From: UBA2883 sp050873965
GTDB taxonomy: Bacteria > Cyanobacteriota > Vampirovibrionia > Gastranaerophilales > Gastranaerophilaceae
Direction of reading: 5' to 3'
DNA: 64,000 bases
Assembly (NCBI GenBank): GCA_050873965.1
Contig: JBNMJS010000001.1
Span: 22,472-86,471 of the forward strand
The translations under genes were made by a program, and so were the position numbers. Below, piece by piece: positions 1 to 8,651 of this stretch (positions are counted from its first letter, which is position 1; each line of letters starts with the position of its first letter). Under the pieces are notes generated by a model. It did not search any database and had not been told where the DNA came from. It worked only from the letters and a program-made list of their open reading frames with translations.

Positions 1-410
1 CTTTGAGTAATTGAATAAGGATTGCTAATAGCATTTAAAGTATGTTTTAGCAAAATATCAGCATTCATTCCAGTTGCTCTTGGAGTTGTTGCCATTTTGT
101 ATAAATTATCAAGAGCAGTAGATTTGTCATTAGAGTCATTGTTTAATAAAATACCATTTTTTAAAATAGCATTTAATTGTTTACGACCTTCTTTATCTAG
201 TTTTTTTGTTAAGAAATTGTATTCTTGCTTCTCTTCTTTAGTAGATAAAGATGTTCTGAAATTTATACTTGGCTGAGCAGTTCCTTTGAAACTTGGAACA
301 CTTGCATATTGTGTATTACAAACAGTATTATTTGTAGCAACTGGTTTGTTGTTTTTTGCAGGTGCTACATTATAATTAGGTATAATATTGTTAGAATACA
401 CACTTAACAT
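1..410 (-). CDS. Unknown protein with N-terminal SFKG tag (partial, runs off window start)
   Basis: An open minus-strand frame begins at the ATG complementary to 408-410 and stays open for 136 codons to the window edge, so the C-terminus is missing. The first ~40 residues are Asn/Pro-rich and low complexity. They are followed by S-F-K-G at residues 40-43 and a second similar motif, I-N-F-R, at 49-52; from about residue 55 the chain becomes a charged helical segment. I recognise no family. The same kind of tag occurs in the proteins starting at 1857, 2679, 29590 and 62295. No ribosome binding site precedes the ATG. A GCAATTTT/TTTATA promoter lies immediately upstream with its -10-like box 5 nt from the ATG, so the mRNA may be leaderless. 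The opposite-strand frame at 22-276 is a shadow. Confidence 0.8.
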   Translation of the reverse strand, partial: MLSVYSNNIIPNYNVAPAKNNKPVATNNTVCNTQYASVPSFKGTAQPSINFRTSLSTKEEKQEYNFLTKKLDKEGRKQLNAILKNGILLNNDSNDKSTALDNLYKMATTPRATGMNADILLKHTLNAISNPYSITQ

Positions 411-415
411 ACTTT

Positions 416-444
416 TATAAAAACTTATAACTTCAAAAAATTGC
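416..444 (-). promoter_or_regulatory. GCAAWTTT-type promoter of the partial tagged-protein gene
   Basis: Read on the minus strand, GCAATTTT starts at 444 and TTTATA occupies 421-416, which leaves 17 bp between the hexamers GCAATT and TTTATA. Spacing and sequence match the elements at 23933, 29531, 39491 and 50249. Function is inferred from this recurrence. Confidence 0.55.
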
Positions 445-477
445 CATTTTATAGTATATTTATTAACAAAGGTTAAG

Positions 478-1458
478 ATGAAATTTAAGAATTTAACAAA
501 AAAACAAATAATAATATCAATTGACAGATTAACTCGTTTTAAACCTACTGAAGAAAAATATTTAAGAGTTTTTACTGATATTATTTTATCTAATTTAATA
601 GAACCAAAAATAAAAAAAATAGATATTGAAAAGATGGATTACAAGAAAATTAAAGATATAGCAGTCCAAATTTTTAATGCTTCTTTTGGTACTGTGAATA
701 AGGATTTATCTATAAATCATAAGTTGAAAGATTATGAAAATTCAACATTTGAAAATGATGAAAATGTTCAAAAACTTTTAGATAATGAACTAGACTATAA
801 TTCAGCATTAGCATTGGTTGATGATGATTGTGATGTTTTAAATTTAAAGTGGTTAAATTCTTTAAAATGTGATAATGATATGGATATAATTAGAGAACAG
901 AAAAATTTGTTGTATCCAATCAAGACAGTAGTTATAGCAGAAGGTATTACAGAAGAAATTTTATTACCAAAATTTGCAGATTTTTGTGGATATGATTTTA
1001 ACAAATATGGAATAAAAGTTATTGCAGCAGGTGGTAAAAATCAGGTTGTGAAATTGTATTACAAATTATCAAAGGAACTAAAATTACCGATTTTTGTTTT
1101 GTTAGATAAAGATGCACAAACGAATGAAGAATCTATAAATACAAGGTTGCGTGAAATAGATGAAGTTTATTTGTTGGATAGTGGCGAGTTCGAAGATTTA
1201 TTGCCAAAATCATTGATAGTGAAAACAGTTAATAATGAATTCAAAAACTTTCTTTCTATAAATGAGAATTATTTAACAACTGATATGTCTATGGTTAAGA
1301 CTTTGGAAGAGTTATTTAAGGATAAATGTTTGCATGAATTTAAAAAAGCTGAATTTGCTGCACGTGTAAAACAACAAATATCATCAGATAAAGATATATC
1401 TGATGAGGTTCGAAAAATTATTAATGAAATTAAAAAATTAAGTTATGCCGTTATTTAA
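478..1458 (+). CDS. Stand-alone TOPRIM (OLD-like) domain protein
   Basis: The C-terminal half carries a TOPRIM fold signature of the kind found in OLD-family nucleases: a hydrophobic strand leading into E-G-I-T-E-E at residues 155-160, then L-L-D-K-D at 208-212. An acidic E-F-E-D-L-L segment follows near 237. Glu155 and the Asp210/Asp212 pair would bind the metal ions. The N-terminal ~145 residues are charged and match nothing I know. OLD nucleases normally have an ABC-type ATPase before the TOPRIM domain; no Walker A motif is seen here and no ATPase gene is adjacent. The role may be DNA cleavage, repair or phage defence, but this is inference. Its 3' end overlaps the convergent gene 1451-1699 by 8 bp. 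Confidence 0.7.
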   Translation: MKFKNLTKKQIIISIDRLTRFKPTEEKYLRVFTDIILSNLIEPKIKKIDIEKMDYKKIKDIAVQIFNASFGTVNKDLSINHKLKDYENSTFENDENVQKLLDNELDYNSALALVDDDCDVLNLKWLNSLKCDNDMDIIREQKNLLYPIKTVVIAEGITEEILLPKFADFCGYDFNKYGIKVIAAGGKNQVVKLYYKLSKELKLPIFVLLDKDAQTNEESINTRLREIDEVYLLDSGEFEDLLPKSLIVKTVNNEFKNFLSINENYLTTDMSMVKTLEELFKDKCLHEFKKAEFAARVKQQISSDKDISDEVRKIINEIKKLSYAVI

Positions 1459-1699
1459 AAGTTCCAAATGATCTTTCAAATTCTTCATCTTGCCATTGAT
1501 CCATTTGGTCAGCAAAATCACCATCAAATTCATAAGCTAGTTCATCTTTTGTAATGTTGTTAGCACTCATTGTGTCTTTTCGACTTAAATCTCTTAAATG
1601 AGATTCAGACGCCCCATTTCCACCCGAACGAATCCTACTAAGTGAATCACTTGTATTCGCAAAAATGTTATGTGCATCTTTATTTATGCCGGATATCAT
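1451..1699 (-). CDS. Small acidic hypothetical protein
   Basis: An 82-residue protein with no recognised domain. The N-terminal half is polar and Gly/Ser/Asn-rich; the C-terminal third is strongly acidic (about residues 52-78), suggesting a soluble, partly disordered protein. A good ribosome binding site, GAGGAG, lies 6 nt before the ATG, and its codon use resembles that of its neighbours, which supports a real gene. It converges on the TOPRIM gene with an 8-bp overlap. Confidence 0.6.
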   Translation of the reverse strand: MISGINKDAHNIFANTSDSLSRIRSGGNGASESHLRDLSRKDTMSANNITKDELAYEFDGDFADQMDQWQDEEFERSFGTFK

Positions 1700-1811
1700 T
1701 TTTAGCTCCTCAATCTAATCGGAAATCTTACATTACATCTTATATACATGAAGTATTTTTGTTTTTTCTAATTTCAATTTAATAAAAATTTTTACAAAAT
1801 TTAATATTAAA

Positions 1812-1844
1812 GCAATTTATAAAAAGTATATACGTTTTATATAA
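1812..1844 (+). promoter_or_regulatory. GCAAWTTT-type promoter (18-bp spacer variant)
   Basis: GCAATTTA starts at 1812 and TTTATATAA at 1836, one base further apart than in the other members of this promoter class. A ribosome binding site (AGGAG, 1849-1853) and the ATG at 1857 follow. Confidence 0.45.
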
Positions 1845-1856
1845 TATAGGAGTATT

Positions 1857-2585
1857 ATGACAATTTTTGATTCACCAATTGATTATAATGTAAAAACTGG
1901 CAAAACGGCAAATGTTTCTTTTCGTCGTAATTATCAGTGTCAACCTGATTGTTGTCGTGTTGATACTGCTATTTTACAATTAAGGAATAAGTCACATATT
2001 AAAACAGAATTTATTCCTATTGGAAGAATTAAGGATATTCCTGATTCTGTAAAGTATAGTGTAACAAATAACATAAGTAGTTTTTATTTTAAACATATTT
2101 CAAAACAGTATCAGTCAGTACAAAATAAGGGCATAAGTTATAAAGGTGCTAGAAAAACGGATATTTGTTTAGCAAAATATTCAAAAGCTGTTGCAAATGA
2201 AATTGATACTGTAGGTGCTTGTTATACAGGTGTTAAATATGCTCTTTGGTCATCTGGTGTTATAAATGATTATGGAGATATGCCAAAAGGTACAGCATCT
2301 GATTCGTTAAAATATTTTGAAAAAAATAAAGATAAATTTGAAGAAGTGAAAGTTGAACGTCAAAATTTAACAAAATTACCAGCAGGTATGATAATAGTTT
2401 ATTCAAAATCTGGTGAAGATGGTCATATTGCAATTACTAATGGTAAAGGACAAGAAATGAGAGATTGTACTGATAATATGAAATGGCTTGAAAAACAAGG
2501 AAAAGGTGCTTCTTATAAGGTATTTAAATTAACAGATAATTGGACATATAACGAACAGACTAAAAAATTAGAATATAACAAATAA
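1857..2585 (+). CDS. Putative papain-fold (CHAP/NlpC-like) cysteine hydrolase with SFRR tag
   Basis: The C-terminal half has the layout of a cysteine amidase/peptidase. G-A-C-Y-T-G at 120-125 places Cys122 at the start of a helix (V-K-Y-A-L), as in CHAP/NlpC-P60 enzymes that cut peptidoglycan peptides. Residues 174-194 read L-P-A-G-M-I-I-V-Y ... G-H-I-A-I-T, with His190 as the likely partner. The N-terminus holds the lineage tag (N-V-S-F-R-R, 19-24), directly followed by a Cys cluster (C28, C32, C33). No classical signal peptide is present. AGGAG precedes the ATG by 3-4 nt. The enzyme assignment rests on motif layout only. Confidence 0.55.
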   Translation: MTIFDSPIDYNVKTGKTANVSFRRNYQCQPDCCRVDTAILQLRNKSHIKTEFIPIGRIKDIPDSVKYSVTNNISSFYFKHISKQYQSVQNKGISYKGARKTDICLAKYSKAVANEIDTVGACYTGVKYALWSSGVINDYGDMPKGTASDSLKYFEKNKDKFEEVKVERQNLTKLPAGMIIVYSKSGEDGHIAITNGKGQEMRDCTDNMKWLEKQGKGASYKVFKLTDNWTYNEQTKKLEYNK

Positions 2586-2678
2586 TTATTTGTTGTATGT
2601 AAATTTTTTTTTACAAAACGGCAACAAAATCTTTTTTGATACGTTAAAGCAAACATCATATGTGTAAAAAGGTATTTT

Positions 2679-3191
2679 ATGAACGTATCAACTATAAATT
2701 TTGGAGCTTCTAAAAAGGTTACTATATCAAATAATAATTCTCAAACTGTTGAAATTCCACCTAAAAATCAACTGTTTGAAAAAAATGGTAAAAAGGTACC
2801 AGCAAATATTGGGCCAGTAGGTGGTTCTGCTTTTGCAGCATTATTTACAAGTGCATTAGTTGCACCAACTGTTGTAGGGGTTTTTGACAATCGTGATCAA
2901 ATAAATATTACAAAGGCAAAACAAGAAACATTACAATCTGTTATTAAAAACACAGATTATAAGCATATGACAAAACATTATGCAGAACATTTAAAACAAA
3001 GTCGTCAATGTGAAATGGATGGTTATGAAGAATTGCTTAAACGCTACAAAAAAGATTTAAAAACTGGCAAACGTGATATAGCAATTATTTCTGCTGTAGG
3101 TTTGTTAGCATCTGCAGGTATTGTTGCATTGAGAAATGCTAATTTAAATAAAAAAAGAGCAAAATTAGCAGCTGAACCAGAACAAGGTTAG
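2679..3191 (+). CDS. Small two-helix membrane protein with INFGA tag
   Basis: A 170-residue protein of unknown family. It starts with a short tag-like motif, I-N-F-G-A at 6-10. Hydrophobic, Gly/Ala-rich segments at about 47-68 and 133-152 look like membrane helices. They flank a charged helical loop (75-130), and the C-terminus is Lys-rich. AAGG lies about 6 nt before the ATG. Upstream, GCAACAAAAT at 2621 and GTTAAA at 2643 form a weak version of the GCAA-type promoter. It sits between the putative cell-wall hydrolase and murJ. Confidence 0.6.
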   Translation: MNVSTINFGASKKVTISNNNSQTVEIPPKNQLFEKNGKKVPANIGPVGGSAFAALFTSALVAPTVVGVFDNRDQINITKAKQETLQSVIKNTDYKHMTKHYAEHLKQSRQCEMDGYEELLKRYKKDLKTGKRDIAIISAVGLLASAGIVALRNANLNKKRAKLAAEPEQG

Positions 3192-3235
3192 AATAAATAA
3201 TTAATATTTTTTTCGTTCACTTTTTTATTTTGAGA

Positions 3236-3241
3236 TATACT
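3236..3241 (+). promoter_or_regulatory. -10 box (TATACT) placing murJ on a leaderless mRNA
   Basis: TATACT ends 7 nt before the murJ ATG and no ribosome binding site intervenes. The expected transcription start therefore falls at or next to the A of the start codon. Confidence 0.5.
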
Positions 3242-3248
3242 TATAAGT

Positions 3249-4859
3249 ATGGAAAAGATTGAGAACGTTAAAGAACATTCTAGTATATTAAAAGCAGCAT
3301 GGTTAATTGCTTTAGTTACTATTTTAAGTAAAATTGTAGGCTTTTTAAGAGATGTTATTACTGCAAAATATTATGGTACAACTTGGCAATCAGATGCTTA
3401 TTTTTATGCGTATCAAATACCATCATTTGCAATTATCCTTTTAGGTGGGGTTGGTGGTCCTTTGCATAGTGCTACTGTTGCAGTTTTTTCGAAATTAATT
3501 CCAGATTTGAATGAAAAGCCATCAGAATTTGTAAATAAATTATATAATACATTTTTGATAGCGAGTGTTTTATTTTTTACATTGTTGGGTATATTATTTT
3601 TTGTTTTTGCTCCACAAGTTATGGAGATAATTATAAATAATGGTACTCCTGCAATGATTGCACTTGCAGCGAAACATTTGCAAATTATGACACCTGTATT
3701 TATTGTTGGTGGAATTGTTGGTATTTATTATGGTTTATTGATTACATATAAAAAGTTTATGTTACCAAATTTTTCACCTATTGTGATGAGTATTGTGATT
3801 ATACTTGCTGTTTGTGGGTTTGGCTTGATAAAAGAAGATAAAAATTGTATGGTATTGGCTTGGGCGACTACTATTGGTGCTATTTGTCAATTCTTATTAC
3901 AATTCCCTCAAATTAAAAAAATCGGTTTTAGATTTAAACCTAATTTTTGTTTCTTTAATAATCCAGAATTAAAAACTTTGATAGAGTTAGTTTTTCCTGC
4001 CATTTTAAGTTCAACAATTGGACAGTTACACATATATATTGATATGTTCTTTACATCATCTTTAAAATGTGGAGCTTGGACATCATTAGGATATGCAAAC
4101 AGAGTATTTCAATTCCCTGTAGGGATTTTGGTTACTGCGTTTTTAGTGCCATTATTCCCATTGTTTACTAGATTAGTTGCTCAAAAGGATGATGATGGAA
4201 TACGTTCGTATTTCAATAAAGGTGTGGGTTTGTTATTTTATGTTGCAATCCCGATAATTATTGGAATTATGACAGTTGGTATGGATTGCGTAAGGTTAGT
4301 TTTTGAACGTGGTGAATTTAATTATAATAGTTCTGTAATGGTATTTGAAGCGTTGTTATATTTATCATTCTCAATACTTCCTTATGTATTTAGAGATTCT
4401 ATTACTCGTGTATATTATGCATTTGATGATGCTCGAACTCCATTTATGGTTGCAGCTTCTTCAATTGTTTTAAAGGTTGTATTTAACTATATCTTCATAA
4501 CATTAATGGGTATGCAAATTGGTGGTATTACATTATCAACTTCACTTGTAACTCTTTATAATGCTGTTGGTTTGGGTATTTTAATGAGTAAAAAAATCAA
4601 ATTGGATTATAAAGATTTGTTTGTTAATTTAACTAAAATGATTTCTATTGGTGCAATAGCATTAGTGTTTAGCTTTGCATCTGCTCATGTTGTTGATATT
4701 TTATTAGGTGGAAAAATTAATCTTCAAATATTTGAAATAATCAAAATTTGTGTTGTTTCTATAATTTTATCAATATCTTATGTATGTATGAGTTTGATTT
4801 TTAAAATTGGATATGTTGATGAAGTTAAAGAACGTATTTTGAGCAAAATTAAAAAATAA
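3249..4859 (+). CDS. murJ: Lipid II flippase MurJ
   Basis: A 536-residue polytopic membrane protein of the MviN/MurJ family, which moves lipid II across the inner membrane for peptidoglycan synthesis. The N-terminal motif S-K-I-V-G-F-L-R-D (about 23-31), the following A-K-Y-Y-G and S-D-A-Y segments, and about 14 hydrophobic segments are typical of the family. The length is normal for MurJ (about 510-540). The ATG at 3249 has no ribosome binding site but lies 7 nt after a TATACT box. No cell-wall gene is directly adjacent; the rpoB operon follows after 363 bp. Confidence 0.93.
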   Translation: MEKIENVKEHSSILKAAWLIALVTILSKIVGFLRDVITAKYYGTTWQSDAYFYAYQIPSFAIILLGGVGGPLHSATVAVFSKLIPDLNEKPSEFVNKLYNTFLIASVLFFTLLGILFFVFAPQVMEIIINNGTPAMIALAAKHLQIMTPVFIVGGIVGIYYGLLITYKKFMLPNFSPIVMSIVIILAVCGFGLIKEDKNCMVLAWATTIGAICQFLLQFPQIKKIGFRFKPNFCFFNNPELKTLIELVFPAILSSTIGQLHIYIDMFFTSSLKCGAWTSLGYANRVFQFPVGILVTAFLVPLFPLFTRLVAQKDDDGIRSYFNKGVGLLFYVAIPIIIGIMTVGMDCVRLVFERGEFNYNSSVMVFEALLYLSFSILPYVFRDSITRVYYAFDDARTPFMVAASSIVLKVVFNYIFITLMGMQIGGITLSTSLVTLYNAVGLGILMSKKIKLDYKDLFVNLTKMISIGAIALVFSFASAHVVDILLGGKINLQIFEIIKICVVSIILSISYVCMSLIFKIGYVDEVKERILSKIKK

Positions 4860-4940
4860 TTTACAAATCTTGTAATACTTGTTATTGTTGATTTATAAAG
4901 TGATTATATTTAACATTTGATAATAAAATAAAAATTTTGC

Positions 4941-4968
4941 TTGCAAAAAAATAAAAAAAGAGTATTAT
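4941..4968 (+). promoter_or_regulatory. Candidate rpoB operon promoter P1
   Basis: TTGCAA (4941-4946) and TATTAT (4963-4968) are separated by 16 bp in the 363-bp gap between murJ and rpoB. It would give a transcript with a leader of about 245 nt. Confidence 0.45.
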
Positions 4969-5058
4969 AGTTTCATTGAGAGAAATAAAATTTTTACCAA
5001 CGTATATTCGCAATATTAATTTTTATTAAATAAATTGTATAAAATACATTTATTCTGC

Positions 5059-5086
5059 TTGACTATTAGGTTTGAAGTTGTACGAT
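5059..5086 (+). promoter_or_regulatory. Candidate rpoB operon promoter P2
   Basis: TTGACT (5059-5064), a 16-bp spacer and TACGAT (5081-5086) make a good housekeeping promoter. Transcription would start near 5093, just at the structured leader. Confidence 0.55.
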
Positions 5087-5092
5087 ATTGTA

Positions 5093-5222
5093 ACATGCCA
5101 AAGTATGGGCTATTGTCATGCTTTGACGGGAAAATGTAGAGCCAGAGGCTGGCATTGACAGCGAAACAGTCTATATTAACCAATTTTAAGTACGTACATC
5201 ATAGAATAGACGAGGTAAATTA
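5093..5222 (+). other. Structured 5' leader of the rpoB-rpoC1-rpoC2 operon
   Basis: The leader folds into a 9-bp hairpin (5099-5107 with 5117-5125, one G-U pair) and a GCCAG/CTGGC hairpin (5141-5145 with 5149-5153). A 6-bp helix GTCTAT/ATAGAC (5169-5174 with 5206-5211) ends directly against the GAGG ribosome binding site at 5212-5215. An alternative ATGCC/GGCAT pairing (5095-5099 with 5151-5155) would exclude the second hairpin. I do not recognise a known riboswitch or ribosomal-protein leader. Regulation of rpoB translation is inferred from the position. Confidence 0.45.
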
Positions 5223-8200
5223 ATGTCGACAACAAAATATGCAAAAAGAGTGACTCCTATGGGTATTCCTAGTACTCGTTTGGATTACTTACCTGACTTA
5301 ATTGATATTCAAAAGAAATCTTTTGAATGGTTCCTAAAAGAAGGTTTAAAAGAAGAGTTATTGGCTTTCAGCCCTGTTAAAGATTATACAGGACGTTTAG
5401 AGCTACACTTCCTACCAAATTATACTTTCGACAACGCAAAGTACACTATTGAGGAAGCAAGAATTCACGATGCTACTTATGCTAAGCAGTTACGTGTAAT
5501 GGTTCGTTTAGTTAACCGTGATAGTGGTGAAATTAAAGAACAAGAAGTTTATATTGGTGATATTCCTACAATGACAGACAAAGGTACTTTCATTGTGAAC
5601 GGTGCTGAACGTGTTATCGTTTCTCAAATCGTTCGTTCTCCAGGTGTTTACTTCAAGAGAGACACATCACCAACTGGTAAACGTTTATACAATGCAACTA
5701 TGATTCCTAACAGAGGTGCATGGTTGAAAATTGAAACAGATGCTAACGATTTAGTTTATATGAAGATAGATAAGAACAGAAAAATCTTAGCTACAACTGT
5801 TTTAAAAGCAATGGGTATCACAGTTACAGAAATGGAATCTTTATTTACTCACTTCGATTTCTTGAAGAAAACATTGGATAAAGATACAACTGAAACTACA
5901 GATGATGCTTTAATTGAATTATACAAAAAATTAAGACCTGGTGATCCTGCATCACCTCAAGGTGGACGTCAAATCTTAGAATCACGTTTCTTTGATGATA
6001 AGAAATATGATATCGGTAGAGTTGGTCGTTATAAATTAAACAAAAAATTAAACTTGAACATTCCTAAGAATGTTAGAACATTGACAAGAGAAGATATTAT
6101 CGCTTCTATTGAGTACTTAATCAACTTAACTTATGATGAAGGTACTTTGGATGATATCGACCACTTAGGAAATAGAAGAATTCGTTCAGTTGGTGAATTG
6201 TTACAAAACCAATTCAGAGTTGGTCTTTCAAGAATCGAAAGAATCGTTAAAGAAAGAATGACTTTACAAGATTCTGAAACATTAACACCATTGAACTTAC
6301 TTAATACAAAACCATTGGTTGCTGCATTAAGAGAATTCTTCGGTTCTTCTCAATTGTCACAGTTCATGGACCAAACAAACCCATTGGCTGAAATTACTCA
6401 CAAAAGACGTATCTCAGCTCTTGGACCTGGTGGTTTACAACGTGAAAGAGCTGGTTTCGCAGTTCGTGATATTCACCCTTCACACTATGGTCGTATCTGT
6501 CCAGTAGAAACACCAGAAGGACCTAACGCAGGTTTGATTGGTTCATTAGCTACTCACGCAAGAGTTAATGAATATGGATTTATTGAATCTCCATTCTTTG
6601 TAGTTAAAGATGGTAAGGTTACAGATGACGTTGTTTATATGACAGCCGATGAAGATGAAAATTTCCGTTGTGCTCCTGCAGACGTTGAGTTAAATCCAGA
6701 TAATTCTTTCAAAGATAAAATGGTTCCAGCACGTTACCGTTCAGAATTCATTATGACTGAGTCATCAAAAGTTGACTATGTTGGTGTGTGTCCTATTCAG
6801 ATTATCTCTGTTGCGACATCAGTTATTCCATTCATAGAACACGATGATGCGAACCGTGCATTGATGGGTTCAAACATGCAACGTCAAGCCGTTCCATTAT
6901 TGATTACAGAACGTCCAGTTGTTGGTACTGGTCTTGAAGCTAGAGCAGCAAAAGACTCAGGTATGGTAGTTTGTTCAACTGTTGATGGTACTGTTGAAAG
7001 AGTTGTTGGTGAAGAAATCGTTATTAGAGATAACCAAGGTAAGGCTCATTTATATACTCTAATGAAATATGTTCGTTCTAACCAAGATACTTGTATTAAC
7101 CAAAGACCTATCGTTAATGAAGGTGATAAAGTTCAAGTTGGTGATGTAATTGCCGATGGTGCTTCTACAAGTTGCGGTGAACTTTCATTAGGTAAAAATA
7201 TTTTAGTAGCATATATGCCTTGGGAAGGATATAACTTCGAGGATGCTATCTTGTTATCAGAAAGATGTGTACATGATGATATCTTTACTTCATTACACAT
7301 TGAAAAATTAGAAATTGATGCAAGACAAACTAAGATTGGTCCTGAAGAAATTACTCGTGAAATTCCTAACGTATCAGAAGATTCTCTTCGTCACTTAGAT
7401 GAAAGAGGTATCGTACGTATCGGTGCTAGAGTATATGCTGATGATATCTTAGTTGGTAAAGTTACACCAAAAGGTGAAACTGAACATCCACCAGAAGAAA
7501 AATTGTTAAGAGCAATCTTCGCTGAAAAAGCAAGAGATGTTAAAGATAATTCACTTCGTGTACCTCACGGTGAAGGCGGACGTGTACTTGATGTTAAGGT
7601 ATTTGATAGAGAAAAAGGTGACGAATTGCCACCAGGAGCAAATACAGTAATCAGAGTATATATCGCTCAAAGACGTAAGGTATCTGTAGGTGATAAACTT
7701 TCAGGTCGTCACGGTAACAAAGGTATTGTTTCAAGAATTCTTCCAAAAGAAGATATGCCATTCTTACCAGACGGAACTCCTGTAGATATAGTATTAAACC
7801 CACTAGGTGTACCTTCTCGTATGAACGTAGGTCAAACTTACGAATGCTTACTTGGTTTAGCAGCATACTTGACTGGTGAACACTATGAAGCTCCATCTTT
7901 CGATGAAAGATATGGTGCTAATACATCTGAAAGAGTTACTAAAGAAGAATTACTTCGTGGTATCAAAGAATCAGGTTGTGATTGGGTTAGAGAAGACGGT
8001 AAGGTTTACTTGATTGATGGACGTACCGGTGAAAGATTTGATAGACCAGTTGCAGTTGGTTTGTCATACATCTTGAAACTTGTCCACCTTGTTGATGATA
8101 AGATTCACGCAAGAAGTACAGGTCCTTACTCATTAGTTACACAACAACCATTAGGCGGTAAAGCTCAATTCGGTGGTCAAAGATTCGGTGAAATGGAAGT

Positions 8201-8540
8201 TTGGGCATTGGAAGCTTACGGTGCTGCTTATACATTACAAGAAATGCTTACAATTAAATCAGATGATGTTAACGGTAGAAACCATGCTTATGAATCTATC
8301 GTTAAGGGTGATAACATCCCTAGACCTGGTATTCCAGAATCATTTAAGGTACTTGTAAGAGAATTGCAAAGTATAGGTTTGGATATTACCGTTGCTAAGA
8401 AAGATGGTGTTGAAGTTGATTTGATGACTGATATGGACGACTTAAGAAAAGCTGCTCCAAAAAGAGTGTTATCAGATATGGATTCAGAGTTATTGAACAT
8501 CAATTTCTTTGATACTTCAATGTCATCAGGTGATATGTAA
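5223..8540 (+). CDS. rpoB: DNA-directed RNA polymerase subunit beta
   Basis: A 1105-residue beta subunit that forms the catalytic cleft with beta'. Typical signatures include G-A-E-R-V-I-V-S-Q in the N-terminal lobe, the rifampicin-pocket segment (S-Q-L-S-Q-F-M-D-Q ... H-K-R-R-I-S-A-L-G), G-N-K-G-I-V-S near the active site, and the C-terminal S-F-K-V-L-V-R-E-L-Q-S anchor. It is short compared with E. coli (1342) because the E. coli lineage insertions are absent, as in cyanobacteria (~1100). GAGG lies 7 nt before the ATG. It heads rpoB-rpoC1-rpoC2. rplK-rplA-rplJ-rplL, the usual upstream neighbours, are not here; murJ precedes instead. Confidence 0.98.
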   Translation: MSTTKYAKRVTPMGIPSTRLDYLPDLIDIQKKSFEWFLKEGLKEELLAFSPVKDYTGRLELHFLPNYTFDNAKYTIEEARIHDATYAKQLRVMVRLVNRDSGEIKEQEVYIGDIPTMTDKGTFIVNGAERVIVSQIVRSPGVYFKRDTSPTGKRLYNATMIPNRGAWLKIETDANDLVYMKIDKNRKILATTVLKAMGITVTEMESLFTHFDFLKKTLDKDTTETTDDALIELYKKLRPGDPASPQGGRQILESRFFDDKKYDIGRVGRYKLNKKLNLNIPKNVRTLTREDIIASIEYLINLTYDEGTLDDIDHLGNRRIRSVGELLQNQFRVGLSRIERIVKERMTLQDSETLTPLNLLNTKPLVAALREFFGSSQLSQFMDQTNPLAEITHKRRISALGPGGLQRERAGFAVRDIHPSHYGRICPVETPEGPNAGLIGSLATHARVNEYGFIESPFFVVKDGKVTDDVVYMTADEDENFRCAPADVELNPDNSFKDKMVPARYRSEFIMTESSKVDYVGVCPIQIISVATSVIPFIEHDDANRALMGSNMQRQAVPLLITERPVVGTGLEARAAKDSGMVVCSTVDGTVERVVGEEIVIRDNQGKAHLYTLMKYVRSNQDTCINQRPIVNEGDKVQVGDVIADGASTSCGELSLGKNILVAYMPWEGYNFEDAILLSERCVHDDIFTSLHIEKLEIDARQTKIGPEEITREIPNVSEDSLRHLDERGIVRIGARVYADDILVGKVTPKGETEHPPEEKLLRAIFAEKARDVKDNSLRVPHGEGGRVLDVKVFDREKGDELPPGANTVIRVYIAQRRKVSVGDKLSGRHGNKGIVSRILPKEDMPFLPDGTPVDIVLNPLGVPSRMNVGQTYECLLGLAAYLTGEHYEAPSFDERYGANTSERVTKEELLRGIKESGCDWVREDGKVYLIDGRTGERFDRPVAVGLSYILKLVHLVDDKIHARSTGPYSLVTQQPLGGKAQFGGQRFGEMEVWALEAYGAAYTLQEMLTIKSDDVNGRNHAYESIVKGDNIPRPGIPESFKVLVRELQSIGLDITVAKKDGVEVDLMTDMDDLRKAAPKRVLSDMDSELLNINFFDTSMSSGDM

Positions 8541-8549
8541 AAAGCCTAA

Positions 8550-8573
8550 GGTTGATAGCTTCGGCTATCAACC
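8550..8573 (+). other. Perfect 10-bp hairpin with UUCG loop between rpoB and rpoC1
   Basis: GGTTGATAGC, a TTCG loop and GCTATCAACC form a perfect, very stable stem 10 nt after the rpoB stop. No T-run follows, so it is not a normal terminator. It could mark an RNA processing or stabilising site that sets rpoB:rpoC1 ratios (inference). Confidence 0.6.
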
Positions 8574-8651
8574 GAAGTAAGCGAGCAAGACAGTGCTAAA
8601 GAAGTGTTAAACTACATTTCACATAGCGAACAAGAAAAGGAGAAGTTAAAA

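Noticed and set aside
22..276. Plus-strand 84-codon open frame at the window start
   Set aside because: The minus-strand frame over the same bases has the lineage's composition, the SFKG tag, a matching promoter and extends off the window; the plus frame is its shadow.
7651..7896. Minus-strand frame inside rpoB and similar frames inside rpoC1, ileS, acetyl-CoA synthetase and others
   Set aside because: They lie wholly within strongly coding genes on the other strand or another frame, lack ribosome binding sites and encode improbable compositions.
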